This document shows, piece by piece, positions 46,259 to 57,042 of a stretch of 64,000 nucleotides of DNA. Origin of the DNA: Viola odorata (taxonomy: Eukaryota; Streptophyta; Magnoliopsida; Malpighiales; Violaceae); contig OY829539.1 of the NCBI GenBank assembly GCA_963691705.1, positions 6,450,501-6,514,500 of the forward strand, in the 5' to 3' direction. The notes beneath the pieces were generated by a model, which worked only from the letters and a program-made list of their open reading frames with translations, did no database searches and had not been told where the DNA came from. The translations under genes and the position numbers were made by a program. Positions within the stretch are counted from its first letter, which is position 1, and every line of letters begins with the position of its first letter.

Positions 46259-48608
46259 ATGGCTAAGACTCGTCGCTCTGAGTCGAGATTTGCCGATGAG
46301 AAAAAGATGGATATTACAGTTAGTAGTATCACCTTTGAGGCTGCTCTTACTGAGCATTTTTAGCTGCACATAATGCTGTTATCCCTGATGGTTATAAGGC
46401 CACCGTTGCCCCTGAGTCGGTACACTTGAATAGCATTTTAACGGGCAAGCGTAGGGTCTTGTACACACAAATGTTCCGTTATGGTTTCCATCTTCCCATC
46501 AACTCTTTCATAAAATAGTTGCTCATTGTCTGCGATTTGAATCCTGTTCAATTAGCTCCAAATGCGTACTGCTGCGTTTGTGCCTTCTTAGAACTTTGTA
46601 AATATAAGGGGATCACTTCCCCTTCTCTTTTACTGCTTAAATCAGTTTTTAAGCTGATGAAGTGTCGGGGGGTGATAACAATATCGCCCCGTTATGACGA
46701 TGACTCACTCAAGTCCTTCACTTGGAAACTTCTCCACATTGAGTCCTCTGTCGATGCCTTGAAGAAAGAGTTCTTTGTGATAGATCTTCCAGAAGACCCC
46801 AGCTCCTGGTGGCGGTCTGGGTTTAACCAAGACGTCAAGGACAACGTCTGGGGTCGCCTGGAGACTCTTCCTCAGCACAAACAAGGCTGGTTAGACAAAC
46901 TACTTCAACTGGAAATCAGCGTTCATATCCGCTATGTGGCGTGCAGAGTCGATATGAAGGACTGCATTAGACGTGAGTGTTGAGTCGCTTCCTTCTTTAT
47001 TATGACTGATACTAATGCTAACGTTATTTTGCCATCATGCAGCGACGGATCCCAACTACAAGCCTGAAAGCGTTATCAGGAAAGAGAAGAAAAAGAGAAG
47101 GCCACCTCTACGGAAGCTGCCGATAACTCCACTGTTCTACCTGCTATTTCTATGAGCCTCGCTCAAGTATCTTCTTCCTCAGCCGGTGAGGGGAATACCA
47201 ACATCCCTTTGGGTATTCCTATTGTGACCGCCGCTGCCCCTTCTACTCGGTTGTCTCCTTCTAAAGCCCCTAGGGTTCCCGACAAAGGAAAAAGGTAGAG
47301 AAGAACAAGGAGTGTTGCCGCTCTCACTCCTTCTCCGGACGCGGCAGCTTCTTCCGAAGCGCCTCCTCTTGACACAACTGTTGTGAGTGTGCTTTTTATC
47401 CACGATACGTTATACCTTGATGTCAGGCGTTATTTTACCCGTTTCTCTTATCAGTGTTTCTACTGGGTTCCTTGCAGGATACGGCCGCTGTTTCTACTTC
47501 CGCGTCTCCCATAGGCAAAATGGACATGGGTTATGTGCTGGTTGGCTCTAAGAAGAGATCCCGACCGGAGGGTAAGGGTGGGAGCTTATCTTCTATTGTC
47601 GCCGCGGCGGAAGTCGGACCGGACAACACCTTTATTTCTATGGATGCTCCCCAGACTCACCCTTCTGGGTTTTTGGTGAACATGGGTACGACTGAGACTT
47701 TCGGGGCTTCGCCCAATTCCTTCGGTGGGCCTGTTCATACATATGGTCCTAACTCGGGCTATCAAGAAGGTTTACAGGACTTTACGGGCTACCACCCTCA
47801 CGGTTCCTATGCCGTCCAAGGGGATCCTTCTTCTCAAGTCCACCCTCCTGTCCTTCTAGCCTTTGTGCCCTCAAGCATTCCTTTATCGAAACGTTGTGGG
47901 GAAGGGGCCTCCACCTTCGACTATGCTGCGGACCTAAGTTCCTCAAGTGAGCCTGGTACTGTGACTCACCAAGTGGGCTTATATGATTTTCGCAATACGA
48001 GCTTAGCGGCTCTCGGGGGCGATGGTTCAGTTGAGGTTTCGGCTTTCTTGGCAGCCCAAATTCTGTCGAGCGCCGCTGAGCAGGAAGCTTTCCTCTCGCA
48101 GACAGATGATGATAAGGCAAATTCGCTACGCTCTAATCTCATTTCCAATTTTGTGAAATTTCACTACTGGACAGAGCACGTACAGCGTCAGGCTGCTTCT
48201 CTTACTGCGTCCCTTTCTGAACTTTCGCGAGAGCGAAATGAAAAGAATAAGTTGCTGGAGGAACACACTCGATTGTTACTGGCTTAGCAGGAGCTGTCGG
48301 GGTGAGTGTCCACCCTTGATGCAAAGAATGCCGTGCTGGAAGGAGAGAAGTCATTCTTGGCAAGGGAGAAAGCGGCCTTAGAGGAAGAGAGAGCCGCTCT
48401 GACGGAGGAATCGGCCGATAAGAGCCTGTGGCTCGTCGAGCAGACGGCCACTATCTTGGTTGAATGCTTTGAAGAGGTCCATGGAGCAGATGCGTACAAA
48501 GGTGACGAGGTCACAAAAGCCTTTAAACAGAAGTCTGCCGACCTTAATGAAGCGGGTTTTCGCCGAGCTAAGGCGGAGGGTTGGAAACGGAGGAACCCCG
48601 AGGGTTGA
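46259..48608 (+). pseudogene. Gene B' of Tat element Q: antisense gypsy-type transposon-domain gene, broken
   Basis: ATG at 46259 (MAKTRRSESRF) opens a relative of gene B. The first exon carries LNPVQLAPNAYCCVCAFLEL, GVITISPRYDDDSLKSFTWK and LPEDPSSWWRSGFNQDVKDN. It ends at 46972 before GTGAGT; exon 2 starts at 47043. A second intron ends at CTTGCAG before exon 3, near 47478. A frameshift after TEHF (~46360), a stop before LLIVCDL (~46516) and stops at 48285 and ~48303 break it. The C-terminus is a coiled coil (SLTASLSELSRERNEKNKLL). It lies opposite in strand to pol of Q. The first exon resembles Pfam's putative gypsy-type transposon domain; function is unknown. Confidence 0.8.
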
Positions 48609-49154
48609 CACATTCCCAAGCTTTGCCGCCTTTTCTGCAGCCATCGGGCTTTTTTTTTTTGCCTCAGCAGTATTATTGTTTTGGTCTTCGGAACTTGTGA
48701 CCTTTCCAAGGCATTTTTATGCATTCAAACAATTTATATTTTTGTTGCTGCCTTTTCCCTTTCTTTAGCTTTCAATTTCTGAGATTCCCAAGGTGTCGCT
48801 ACCATCCAGGTGACATAATATGTTTACTTTCTCGAGCAGGCTCGTAGCATTTCAGCAACATATATCGCTGAGGTCAGTATCGGGTTAGCTTTCCCGGCGA
48901 GCCTCATAGTATTGCCGCTTGTGCAGTCATCAATCTTTCCGCTACTCGAAAGGTATTCTGCACATTCTCAATTGTAAACCATCAGTAGCATAACGGGTTA
49001 CAAGAGATAGTAATTACCCATAGGAGCCTTTCCGCTGCCGTCATAGGGCATTAGTATGGAAACCGCATGAATCGCTTTTTCCGTCAGCTCTACTTCACTA
49101 GGGATTACGCATCTAGTTACTAGCTGAAATTTTGCGATTTTTGCGTTTCCATCT
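48609..49154. other. Tat untranslated region between gene B' and tandem array
   Basis: No gene is supported. Contains short runs such as a T9 tract; it probably holds the 3' end of the B' transcript. Confidence 0.45.
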
Positions 49155-49620
49155 TTCCACGATCGGCTTGGAAAGTGCCCTCACTTAGTGAGCCGTCGGA
49201 TCGGGACAGGCCGTCACAAGGATAGGACTTTTCACTTTCAGGCGTTGTCCTCTCGTCTAGAATTATGTCCTTACCTAGTGGACCCACTACACTAGTCCGG
49301 TCACTAAGAGGGGACTTTTCGTTTCTAGAACGGAGTTACTATTTCCTTGGGGCGTGCCTTGTCTTAATGGGTCGTCTCCACGAGAACGATCATTACAAGA
49401 AAAGGACTTCTCACTTCCAGGGATTCCGGGTTGTGCCCTCACTTAGTGAGTCATCTGATCAGGACCGACATTCACAAGGATAGGACTTTTCACTCCCCGG
49501 GGGCGCTAGGGATCTTTCAATCCCAACGCTAGTTCAAGTCATTCTGGGTCGTGCCCTCACTTAGTGAGCCATCTGATCAGGACCGACATTCACAAGGATA
49601 GGACTTTTCACTCCCGGGTG
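49155..49620. repeat. Tandem array of Tat element Q
   Basis: Units contain GTGCCCTCACTTAGTGAGCC, a GATCAGGACCG-type part and CACAAGGATAGGACTTTTCA. Three clear and two degenerate copies occur, about 70-130 bases apart. Related units occur in element R at 62781-63265, at the same place between the antisense genes and pol. Confidence 0.8.
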
Positions 49621-49717
49621 CCCCATTTTCTATCTGCACAAAAAGCAACCACAAACACCCAAGAAAGCTCTCTCAGGGAGCGTTAGCTAAGGTTAGGGTT
49701 GGCATCAGTCAAAGGTG

Positions 49718-52700
49718 CAGATAATTCAAGGTCTAGGATAATATAATTTCAAACGAGTGATATTCTAAGAGTTAGATAGGAGAGTACCATCGAGCGTCTC
49801 CAGATGATAGGCTCCTTTTCCGATAACTCGGGTAACGCAATATGGTCCATCCCAGTTTGGGCTGAGCTTTCCCACACGTTGACCAGCCGCTCGCTTGTCT
49901 CTGAGCACCAGGTCGCCTGCCTTTAGCAACCGTTCTTTGACGCGCCTGTTATGGTATCGGGCCATCTTTCGTTTGTAGTGTTGCGTTTTCAGGAGGGTTT
50001 CTGCTCGGACCTCCGGTAACGCGTCAAGGTTAGCTCGTAACCTTTCCTCATTCAGCTCCTCTTGGAAGTGGGCCACTCGCAGGCTCATGGTACCGATTTC
50101 TACCGGCGGAACAGCCTCGGTTCTGAAGGCCAATGCCAAAGGGGTTTCTCCTATACTGGTTTTAACGGTCATACGGTACGCCCACATCACATATGGCAGC
50201 TCGGTAGCCCATTTCTTTTTAGACCCCTCCAGATTTTTCTTAATGCCACTGAGGATGCTCCGATTTGTCACTTCTGCCTGTCCATTGGTTTGGGGGTGAG
50301 CCACGGAAGAGAATCGTTGCTCTATCCCAAATTCCGAGCATTGGTCTTTGAAGAATTGGCTGGTGAACTGTGTCCCGTTATCGCTGATTAGGATACGGGG
50401 TATGCCAAACCTCATGATAACTTGGTGCTTGAAGAAACGCCAAGTTTTTTCCGCCGTGATGTTGGCGACCGCTTCAGCCTCCGCCCACTTCGTAAAGTAG
50501 TCCACTGCCACTATTAAAAATTTTAGTTGGAACCTTGCCTTTGGAAACAGGCCCAGGATATCGATCCCCCATTTAGCAAAAGGACAAGGAGCGATGATCT
50601 CCGATATTTTAGTGGCGGGACGGCGAGGAATTTTAGAGAACTCCTGACATTTCGGGCAAGTTTGCACATAGTCGTGGCAATCTTTCTGGATGGTGGGCCA
50701 ATAGAATCCAGATCTAAAGACTTGTGCAGCCAGGGTGCCGCCCGATACGTGCATACCGCATATCCCTTCATGAATTTCGCGCAAAGTGTGAAGACCCTCT
50801 TGTTCCGTTATACATTTGGCCGCTGGGTGCGAAAAGCATCTTTGAACCAGGTCCCCGTCATAATACGTACATCGAGCTGCTTGTCTCAACACTCTTTTCT
50901 TTTCAGCGATATTCTCAGGGAGTTCTTCATATTTTAAGTATTTAATTATGGGGACTCGCCAGTCGTTCTCGAGTTCTTCCACACACAGAGATGCTTGCTC
51001 TTCCATGAAGAAGGGTACAGGTAATTCTCGGTAATACACGCCTTTGGGTATGGATGCTTCCGGGTTTGCAGCCAGCTTGGCAAGGTTGTCAGCTTTGGCG
51101 TTGTCCTCTCGGGGAATGTGCTCAAAACTGACTTGCATGCCTTCTTTCTTTATTTCTAATAGCTCCCGCATCACTTTGGCGAGATACTGGACCATGATGG
51201 GCTCTCGAGCTTGAGAGCTCCCCAAGACCTGGTCGATCACTAGTTTGGAGTCACCACAAATTTTTAGACGCAGGTCTCCTGTTCTTCCGGTATCGTACCT
51301 ACCTTTGGAAGAGAGGCTTCTCCATATCCGGAGTCCGACTAGTAACGCCTCATATTCTGCCGCATTATTGGATAATGGCTGCAGGATTCGGATAGCGTAT
51401 TGTATTCGCATATCGTTCGGCCCATTTATAAAGATTCCTGCTCCAGCCAATTCTTGATTTTTAGCCCCATCTACATGAATGATCCAGAGGTCTGTATAAG
51501 TCTCCAGAAATGGGAGATCCAAATCACCCCATTCCTCTTCGGGTACGTCTGTTAACGGATCTTCCGTAAAGGTGCATTCTGCTATAAAATCTGCCAAGAT
51601 TTGAGCCTTTACAGATGGTCGAGACTGATACCGCAACCCGTATTGCTCGAGTTCAAGAGCCCAGATTAGCATTCTTCCCAAGGACTCAGGCTTTCGAAAT
51701 ATCATTTTCAGCGGTTGATCTGTAAGTACGATAACGGAAAAGGACTGGAAGTATCTGTCCATTTTTCGAGTGGCTTGTATTAGCCCGAACGCTATTTCTC
51801 AATTCGGGCGTATCGCAACTCTGCATCCTTCAGAACATGACTTACAAAGTACACGGGACGGTGGGTGTGGCTATCGTCACGAACGAGGACGACGCTGACC
51901 ACTTCGTCAGCGGCGCCGAGATATAGGTACAAAGTATCACCCAGTTCTGGCCTGGTCAGCAGCAGATCGGACGATAGGTAATCTTTTAGGCTAACGAATG
52001 CCTCTTCACATTCCGGGGTCCACCCAAAGGATGCTTTCTTGCGTATGACTTTGAAAAAAGGAAGACACTTCTCGCCTTGTTTGGAAATAAACAACTTGTT
52101 TGGTAATTTTTAGCCCTGTTAGTCTTTGTACTTCCTTAACGATTCTTGGAGATATCATGTCTTGTATGGCTTTAATCTTTGACGGATTAGGCTGGATTCC
52201 TTTTTGGCTGACCACGTAGCCCAGGAATTTTCCCGTCTGAAACGCGAACATGAATTTCCGGGGGTTCAGTTTCATACTGTGCCGTTTCATCACGTCAAAG
52301 ACTTCCTTTAGATCCCGTAAGTGATCCTGAAAGCTAGCGCTTTTTACCAGTATATCGTCAACGTAGGCTTCCACATTCCTCCCTATTTATTCTTCGAATA
52401 TCTTGTTTGCCATACGTTGGAACGTCGCCCCCGCATTTTTTAGCCCAAATGGCATCGCCGTATAACAGTAAGTGGCCGTAGGAGTGATGAAGGCAGTCTT
52501 CTCTTCATCTTCAATGGCCATGGGAATTTGGTGATACCCGGAGTTGGCGTCAAGTGAACTCAAATATGCGTACCCGGCAGTCTGATCGACTAATTGGTCA
52601 ATGCGGGGAAGCGGGCAGCAGTCCTTGGGGCAGGCATCGTTCAAATTGGTGAAGTCGATACACATACGCCAGTCTCCATTGGACTTAGGAACAAGGACTG

Positions 52701-54513
52701 GGTTGGCTAACCAGGTGGGGTACTGAACTTCGCGGATGAAACCAGCGTCAAGGAGCTTCGCTACTTCTTTATCAACAGCTAAGGCTTTTTCCTTAGAGAA
52801 TGTGCGCCGCTTTTGCTGGATCGGCTTAGCGCCAGGGTCAACATTGAGTCAGTGCTCGGCTATTTCTCGCGATATACCCGGCATGTCTGCGGGTTTCCAT
52901 GCAAATTCTCCTCGACACTTGTTCAATAACCGAGCCAACTGAAGGTTTTCTTCTGAACTGAGCCTTTCACTGATAAGGAAGTCTGCTTTTTCTATGTCGA
53001 TTACTGGTACGGGGACCATTTTATCAAGAGGTTGAGCGCTTCTCATCACCTTGTTCGTATGGGTCTGCTGTTATACATACATACCTATCACAACTCTTTT
53101 GAGTCATGAGCAGGTAACATTCGGCCGCCAATTTTTGATTGCCCTTTATCGCTACCACTCCGTCCCAAGAGGGGTATTTCATCTTCAAATGCTTCTGAGA
53201 TATTACCGCTCCAAAGCAGTTGAGAAAAGGTCGTCCGAGTATGACATTGTAGGGCAAGTTTAAGTCCACGACAAGGAATAACAGATCCTCTGACCGCTTG
53301 GAGGTGTCTTCTCTGAAGTATACGGGCAGAGTAGTTATCCCTGTGACTGGGATTGGGATCCCGTCCACCCCAATTATGGGTTTCTTGCAAGGTATCAATT
53401 CGTTGTCGGGCCGTTTCATGAGATTGTAAGCCTCCAACGAGAAGAGGTTCACTGCACTTTCGTTATCTATGAGAGTTCTTCTGACTCCGTAACTGGCAAT
53501 GATGGGCGTAACCACCAACGCATCATTATGCGGATAGACAACGCCTTTCTCGTCCTCCTTGGAGAAGGCTAACACCATGCGATCTAGAACGCTTATCATT
53601 TCACCTTTCTTTGTCGCGCCATCCCGCTTGTGTTTTTCTCCTAACGCCGTCGTCGGTAGTTCTGGTTCATCCATGTAAGGAGTCCCTCCTGCTATGATGT
53701 TAATCATAGGGAATCCCTCGTCATCTACTGCGAAAGTTTCCTCACCTCTTCCTCCGAGAGCATTATCCTTTTGTGGGACGCGAGGGGATACTTGTCGGTC
53801 ATCTGCGACCCTTTTCGTGGGATTATTTCTGGTGTCTTCTCTTACTTTGGTTGCCAATTCTCCCAAGTAACCTTCTTCCACCAAACGTTCTATTGCTGAT
53901 TTTAAGTCCCTGCATACTTCTGTAGAATGCCCCCTGGCTTTGTGGAACTTACAATAAGCATTTTCTCTTCTCCCTAGAAGTACTTCGGGCTTTACAGGCG
54001 CAGGGTACCGGATGGGAAGGTTTCGCTGTTCCACTATCGCCAAAATCTCTGCCCTTGGTAGATTAAGGGAAGGGAAATCAGGATCGTATGCCCGACCTTT
54101 AGAAGAATCTCCTTGGCGTTGAGAGGGGGAACTGCCAGGCTTTCCCTTTGAAGTGTTACCTTTCCGCCCACTGGAGGTTTTGGGAATATGATCTTTCCGC
54201 CGAGCATACTCGTCGGTGAGACGGTCATCAAGAATGGTATTTGCCGGAGCGTTTGGAATCAGAGGTGCCTCAGGTGGCATGCCATAGGTTCTATCTCTGT
54301 TTTCCTCTTCTTCCATTTTCGCGTAATTATGGGCTTTAAGTCTTAAAGCGTCCAGAGTCGCTGGAGGGTCCACAATTAGTGCATCTCTCAATTTACTATA
54401 ACGGCAGTTACTCTTCAAGGCTTCTATAGCAAAATCAATGGTAACGCCCGGCGTTAGTGACATTTCCAAATCAAATCGACTAAGAAATTCCTTCAGAGTT
54501 TCTTGAGGCTTTC
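49718..54513 (-). pseudogene. gag (C-terminal part), protease and pol of Tat element Q
   Basis: Minus-strand blocks: gag core end and knuckle YCKFHKARGHSTEVC plus protease (54469-53024). RT follows (53049-52006, YVDDILVKS at ~52340), then first RNase H, a second RNase H with the D-E-D-D set (VDGAKNQ, NAAEYEAL, GDSKLV, AKADNLA), and integrase (DDE in WGIDILG, ISDNGTQF, NGQAEVTNR). The long open part is 51762-49765. Frame changes near 53040, 52090 and 51780 and nonsense codons near 52850, 52386 and 49765 break it. The protease site reads LIDNESAVN, with Glu (codon 53459-53461) where Gly is usual. Two RNase H domains are characteristic of the Tat lineage. Confidence 0.92.
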
Positions 54514-55057
54514 TGATAATAATTTGTCTTATACCGAAGGATGTATGGTGGAGCAGCTCCTCTCAGGTCAGTGTGCGCGACGGTCCACGGTACCTGCAAT
54601 GCTCCGGAGGGGGTCTCCGGCGAAAACACTCCGATGCTTAAGTCAGTATGTGTACTGAATTTGGCGGAGTTTAGGCAAGTCAAGTATGCTTACCTGCCTC
54701 CTTTGTGGGGGAGGTATTTATAGAAGAAAGGGGCGTTCCTGCCCAAGTAAAAGAGTACGGAGCTATCGTTCGCGTTAGGGTATGCGATTCGCCCTTATCG
54801 TGACACGCTACCTTGGCGGTAGGACAATAACCGGAGCTTTCTTCCTGTCGTATGGTTTCCTTTGGGGGTGAGATAACTCCTTGAACTGTCCACGAGATCC
54901 GTGAGAGGAGCCGGTAGGGCACCGTTAGCCCTCGTAGCGTTAGCCTTTGGGGAAGGTAGCAACCTTATCCCTATCGTGGTGGAGCGAAACAGTAGCTATG
55001 TCCCTTCCCACCGGGTGATAGACGAAAATACCCCTGCTTTTAGGTGAATTGTTATCA
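54514..55057 (-). repeat. Tat LTR2 (3' LTR of element R), 544 bp
   Basis: Ends are TGATAA...TTATCA, with a TATA box on the minus strand at 54713-54723 (CTATAAATACC). It is close to LTR1 but with several small deletions. The adjoining sequence on its right, CAGTTGGACTTA read on the minus strand, is where a PPT should be but is only weakly purine-rich. Confidence 0.88.
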
Positions 55058-55183
55058 TAAGTCCAACTGAAAATGAGCCCGAGTGTTTACCAAGGGCTAA
55101 CGTTCCTTCTCTTATGGAGAGTCCCTCTAGGTACCGGGGCGGTTTTGCCTCAGAAGATGGTCCTGACGGTTTTTTGTCAGAAT

Positions 55184-55191
55184 CTATAAAT
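55184..55191 (+). promoter_or_regulatory. TATA box for the antisense 127-aa gene
   Basis: CTATAAAT lies about 60 bases upstream of the ATG at 55252 on the plus strand, a good core-promoter spacing for a short 5' UTR. Confidence 0.6.
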
Positions 55192-55251
55192 CAGAGGTTC
55201 CTCTGCGCCAATTTCTTCGTATTTTCACGTTCTTTCTTTTCATATTTCGCC

Positions 55252-55635
55252 ATGGATGAACTGACTCACAATTTCCTGATCTCTAAAACTCTGACCTTGA
55301 AGAATCTTACTGAGGGTGATATCGGCTTCCTGGAGAGGATGATCACCAAGACCTCCGAGGATGGCTTGGAGTTGCAGGGGGTGCTAACCCCTATTCTGTC
55401 TAGACAGCTGGGAATAACTCTGGAGGATTTTAGTCCCCTAGAGAGTTTGGCGAAACTGGCCACTATCAGTGCCCACCTTGATGTGGTGGCTTCGATGCTG
55501 CAGCAGAGGAAAGATCTGCTGGCCTGCTGCCTAAAGGACATGAGAGCCTGCTCTGCTGAACTGACCTCCGTCGCTGACGCTTTAAGGGAGGTTCCCGTTG
55601 TGCCAGGGGAAGATGATGCGGGGTCCAATGTCTGA
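55252..55635 (+). CDS. Antisense gene 1 of Tat element R, 127 aa, unknown function
   Basis: ATG at 55252 in CGCCATGG context opens MDELTHNFLISKTLTLKNLT and ends at 55635. An in-frame ATG at 55114 lies upstream of the TATA box and is not preferred. The product looks alpha-helical (SLAKLATISAHLDVVASMLQ) with no signal peptide and an acidic end. No domain is recognised. AAATAAATAG at about 55708 could be its poly(A) signal. It is 195 bases inside the 3' LTR and on the strand opposite to pol. A TATA box and a poly(A)-like site suggest a real transcription unit, but coding status is inferred. Confidence 0.6.
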   Translation: MDELTHNFLISKTLTLKNLTEGDIGFLERMITKTSEDGLELQGVLTPILSRQLGITLEDFSPLESLAKLATISAHLDVVASMLQQRKDLLACCLKDMRACSAELTSVADALREVPVVPGEDDAGSNV

Positions 55636-56049
55636 CCGCTGGCTTTGCTTCTTCTCATTGTTTTTCTTATGTTTCTTGTACATATTTGAACGCTAAGGCC
55701 ACCTGGCCATAAATAAATAGTTGTCTCTATTTTTTCCTAAGTCTTCTCTTTTTTCTTGCTTGGTTGCTTGCTTTATTGGTTGGAAATATTTGTCATGAGC
55801 CCAACTGAAAATGGGTCTTCCTTGGGACATTGTACTGCAGTGGTCGTGTTCCGGGAATTAGCAATGAATGATCTGTCTTGACTGTTACAGGGCCGTCTTT
55901 TCAGTGGCAGGTGGTTGAGCGGTTCTTTGGTGCCCTTTGATTGGTGCGTTCAACGAGCGGATGTGCCTATGGCGGATCGGATTCTGCAATTGTAGTTATT
56001 TTTCCCAAGCGTCTTCATTGATTTTTCAGGGATCGAAGTGCTTATTTGG

Positions 56050-56058
56050 TTATATAAG
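56050..56058 (+). promoter_or_regulatory. TATA box for the antisense 140-aa gene
   Basis: TTATATAAG lies about 70 bases upstream of the ATG at 56124 on the plus strand, again fitting a separate promoter. Confidence 0.6.
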
Positions 56059-56123
56059 GGAGTTCGGTTTCCCTTTCCTGTTCATCTTCATCCTTTTCCT
56101 TCTTTTTTGCTTTTGCAGGTGAC

Positions 56124-56546
56124 ATGGCAGATTTTTATTTCTTGAGTTCCATGGATCGCGACTCCTTGCCGACTCCCCCGACTTCGCCGGATTCAGATCA
56201 CCCCCCTCCTTCACCACCGTGGAGGCCTCTGGTCCGCCGGAAGGGTCGTAAGAGGCAGGGGAAACGGATTTCCAGGACGCCCTTCGCGACTTTGGCTTCT
56301 TCTGGTTCTGCTATCCAAGAGGGTGGCAAACGCTTTCCTTCCCCTGATTGTTCGCTGAATGAGGCTTTTCCCACCCGTACTGGTGCGGGGTTGGCAGATT
56401 CGAGTGTCAAAGAAAAGTCAGGCCCGTCAGGGTCCTGCCCAGAAAGAGAGGCAGACCAGCCTGTCCCGAATGCTGACGGGAAGATGCCATTCCTTGATGA
56501 TGACGGGGTTTATCACCATGGCATTTACTGGCCTGATGAGGATTAG
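56124..56546 (+). CDS. Antisense gene 2 of Tat element R, 140 aa, unknown function
   Basis: ATG at 56124 opens MADFYFLSSMDRDSLPTPPT and ends at 56546. The N-terminal third is Pro/Ser-rich. A basic cluster follows (RRKGRKRQGKR, residues ~39-49), a plausible nuclear localisation signal. The acidic C-terminus reads MPFLDDDGVYHHGIYWPDED. No domain is recognised. AATAAA occurs about 38 bases after the stop (about 56583). It is the second of four plus-strand genes in R. It looks like a small nuclear protein; that is inference from composition. Confidence 0.6.
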   Translation: MADFYFLSSMDRDSLPTPPTSPDSDHPPPSPPWRPLVRRKGRKRQGKRISRTPFATLASSGSAIQEGGKRFPSPDCSLNEAFPTRTGAGLADSSVKEKSGPSGSCPEREADQPVPNADGKMPFLDDDGVYHHGIYWPDED

Positions 56547-57042
56547 CCATTTTGCGTTGTACCCGCCTGTTGGCGTTTTATGAATAAAATGATGCTTTCT
56601 GCCTTTTATTTTTTGTCGTTACTTCCGTTAACCTACTGGTTCTTGATGATAGCTAACGCAAGTGGTTGGCCGGATTGAGGCAATCGCTTCGCAGTTACTC
56701 TGACTGGGTCAGCACTGTCGCCCATTTGGGGAGTCTCGACGAATAACTTCTCCTTTTTCAAATTTCTTTAATGCGCTTCCATGTGGCCAACTTCTTTTAC
56801 ACGCGTCTTCGCCCGATTGGTGACTCAATTAATGCGGTGGCATTTTTATCCTTTAAGAAGGGCCATTCTCCATTTTCTCAAAACTTTTGCCCTCACTTCG
56901 AATTTTTCCTTTTTGTCTTCCTTCGTCTTCTTCTCTGAATACCTTTCCGGCTGCTCGCCACTGTCCGCCGATTTCTCTACGATTCTTCTCCTTTAAGGTA
57001 TCAATTTGTCCCTTCTCAGATTTCCTTTTTTGTTGGTTTGCT
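56547..57042 (+). other. Spacer between antisense genes 2 and A
   Basis: It holds the poly(A)-like site of the 140-aa gene and, further on, the probable 5' UTR and promoter of gene A. A frame in phase with gene A is open back to 56887, so an upstream ATG at 56887 is possible but less likely than 57043. Confidence 0.5.

Larger units (their letters stand above)
37985..54513 (-). mobile_element. Tat-lineage retrotransposon Q, rearranged
   Basis: Q consists of minus-strand gag-to-integrase sequence (49718-54513), a tandem array, and antisense gene relics B' (46259-48608, plus) and A' (43166-44655, now minus because of an inversion). It has received element C, element P and, in its gag, element R. 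Its 3' LTR is not seen, and its 5' end lies beyond the window past R. Membership rests on RT sequence (MPFGLKNAGATFQR, YVDDILVKS) and two RNase H domains. Confidence 0.8.

Noticed and set aside
49765..49767. Stop at 49765 as the natural end of Q integrase
   Set aside because: The frame continues after it with sequence matching the integrase end of element R, so it is a premature stop.
54514..55057. LTR2 as the 5' LTR of element Q
   Set aside because: There is no PBS or gag start next to it; mid-gag sequence adjoins directly, so it fits the 3' LTR of an inserted element better.
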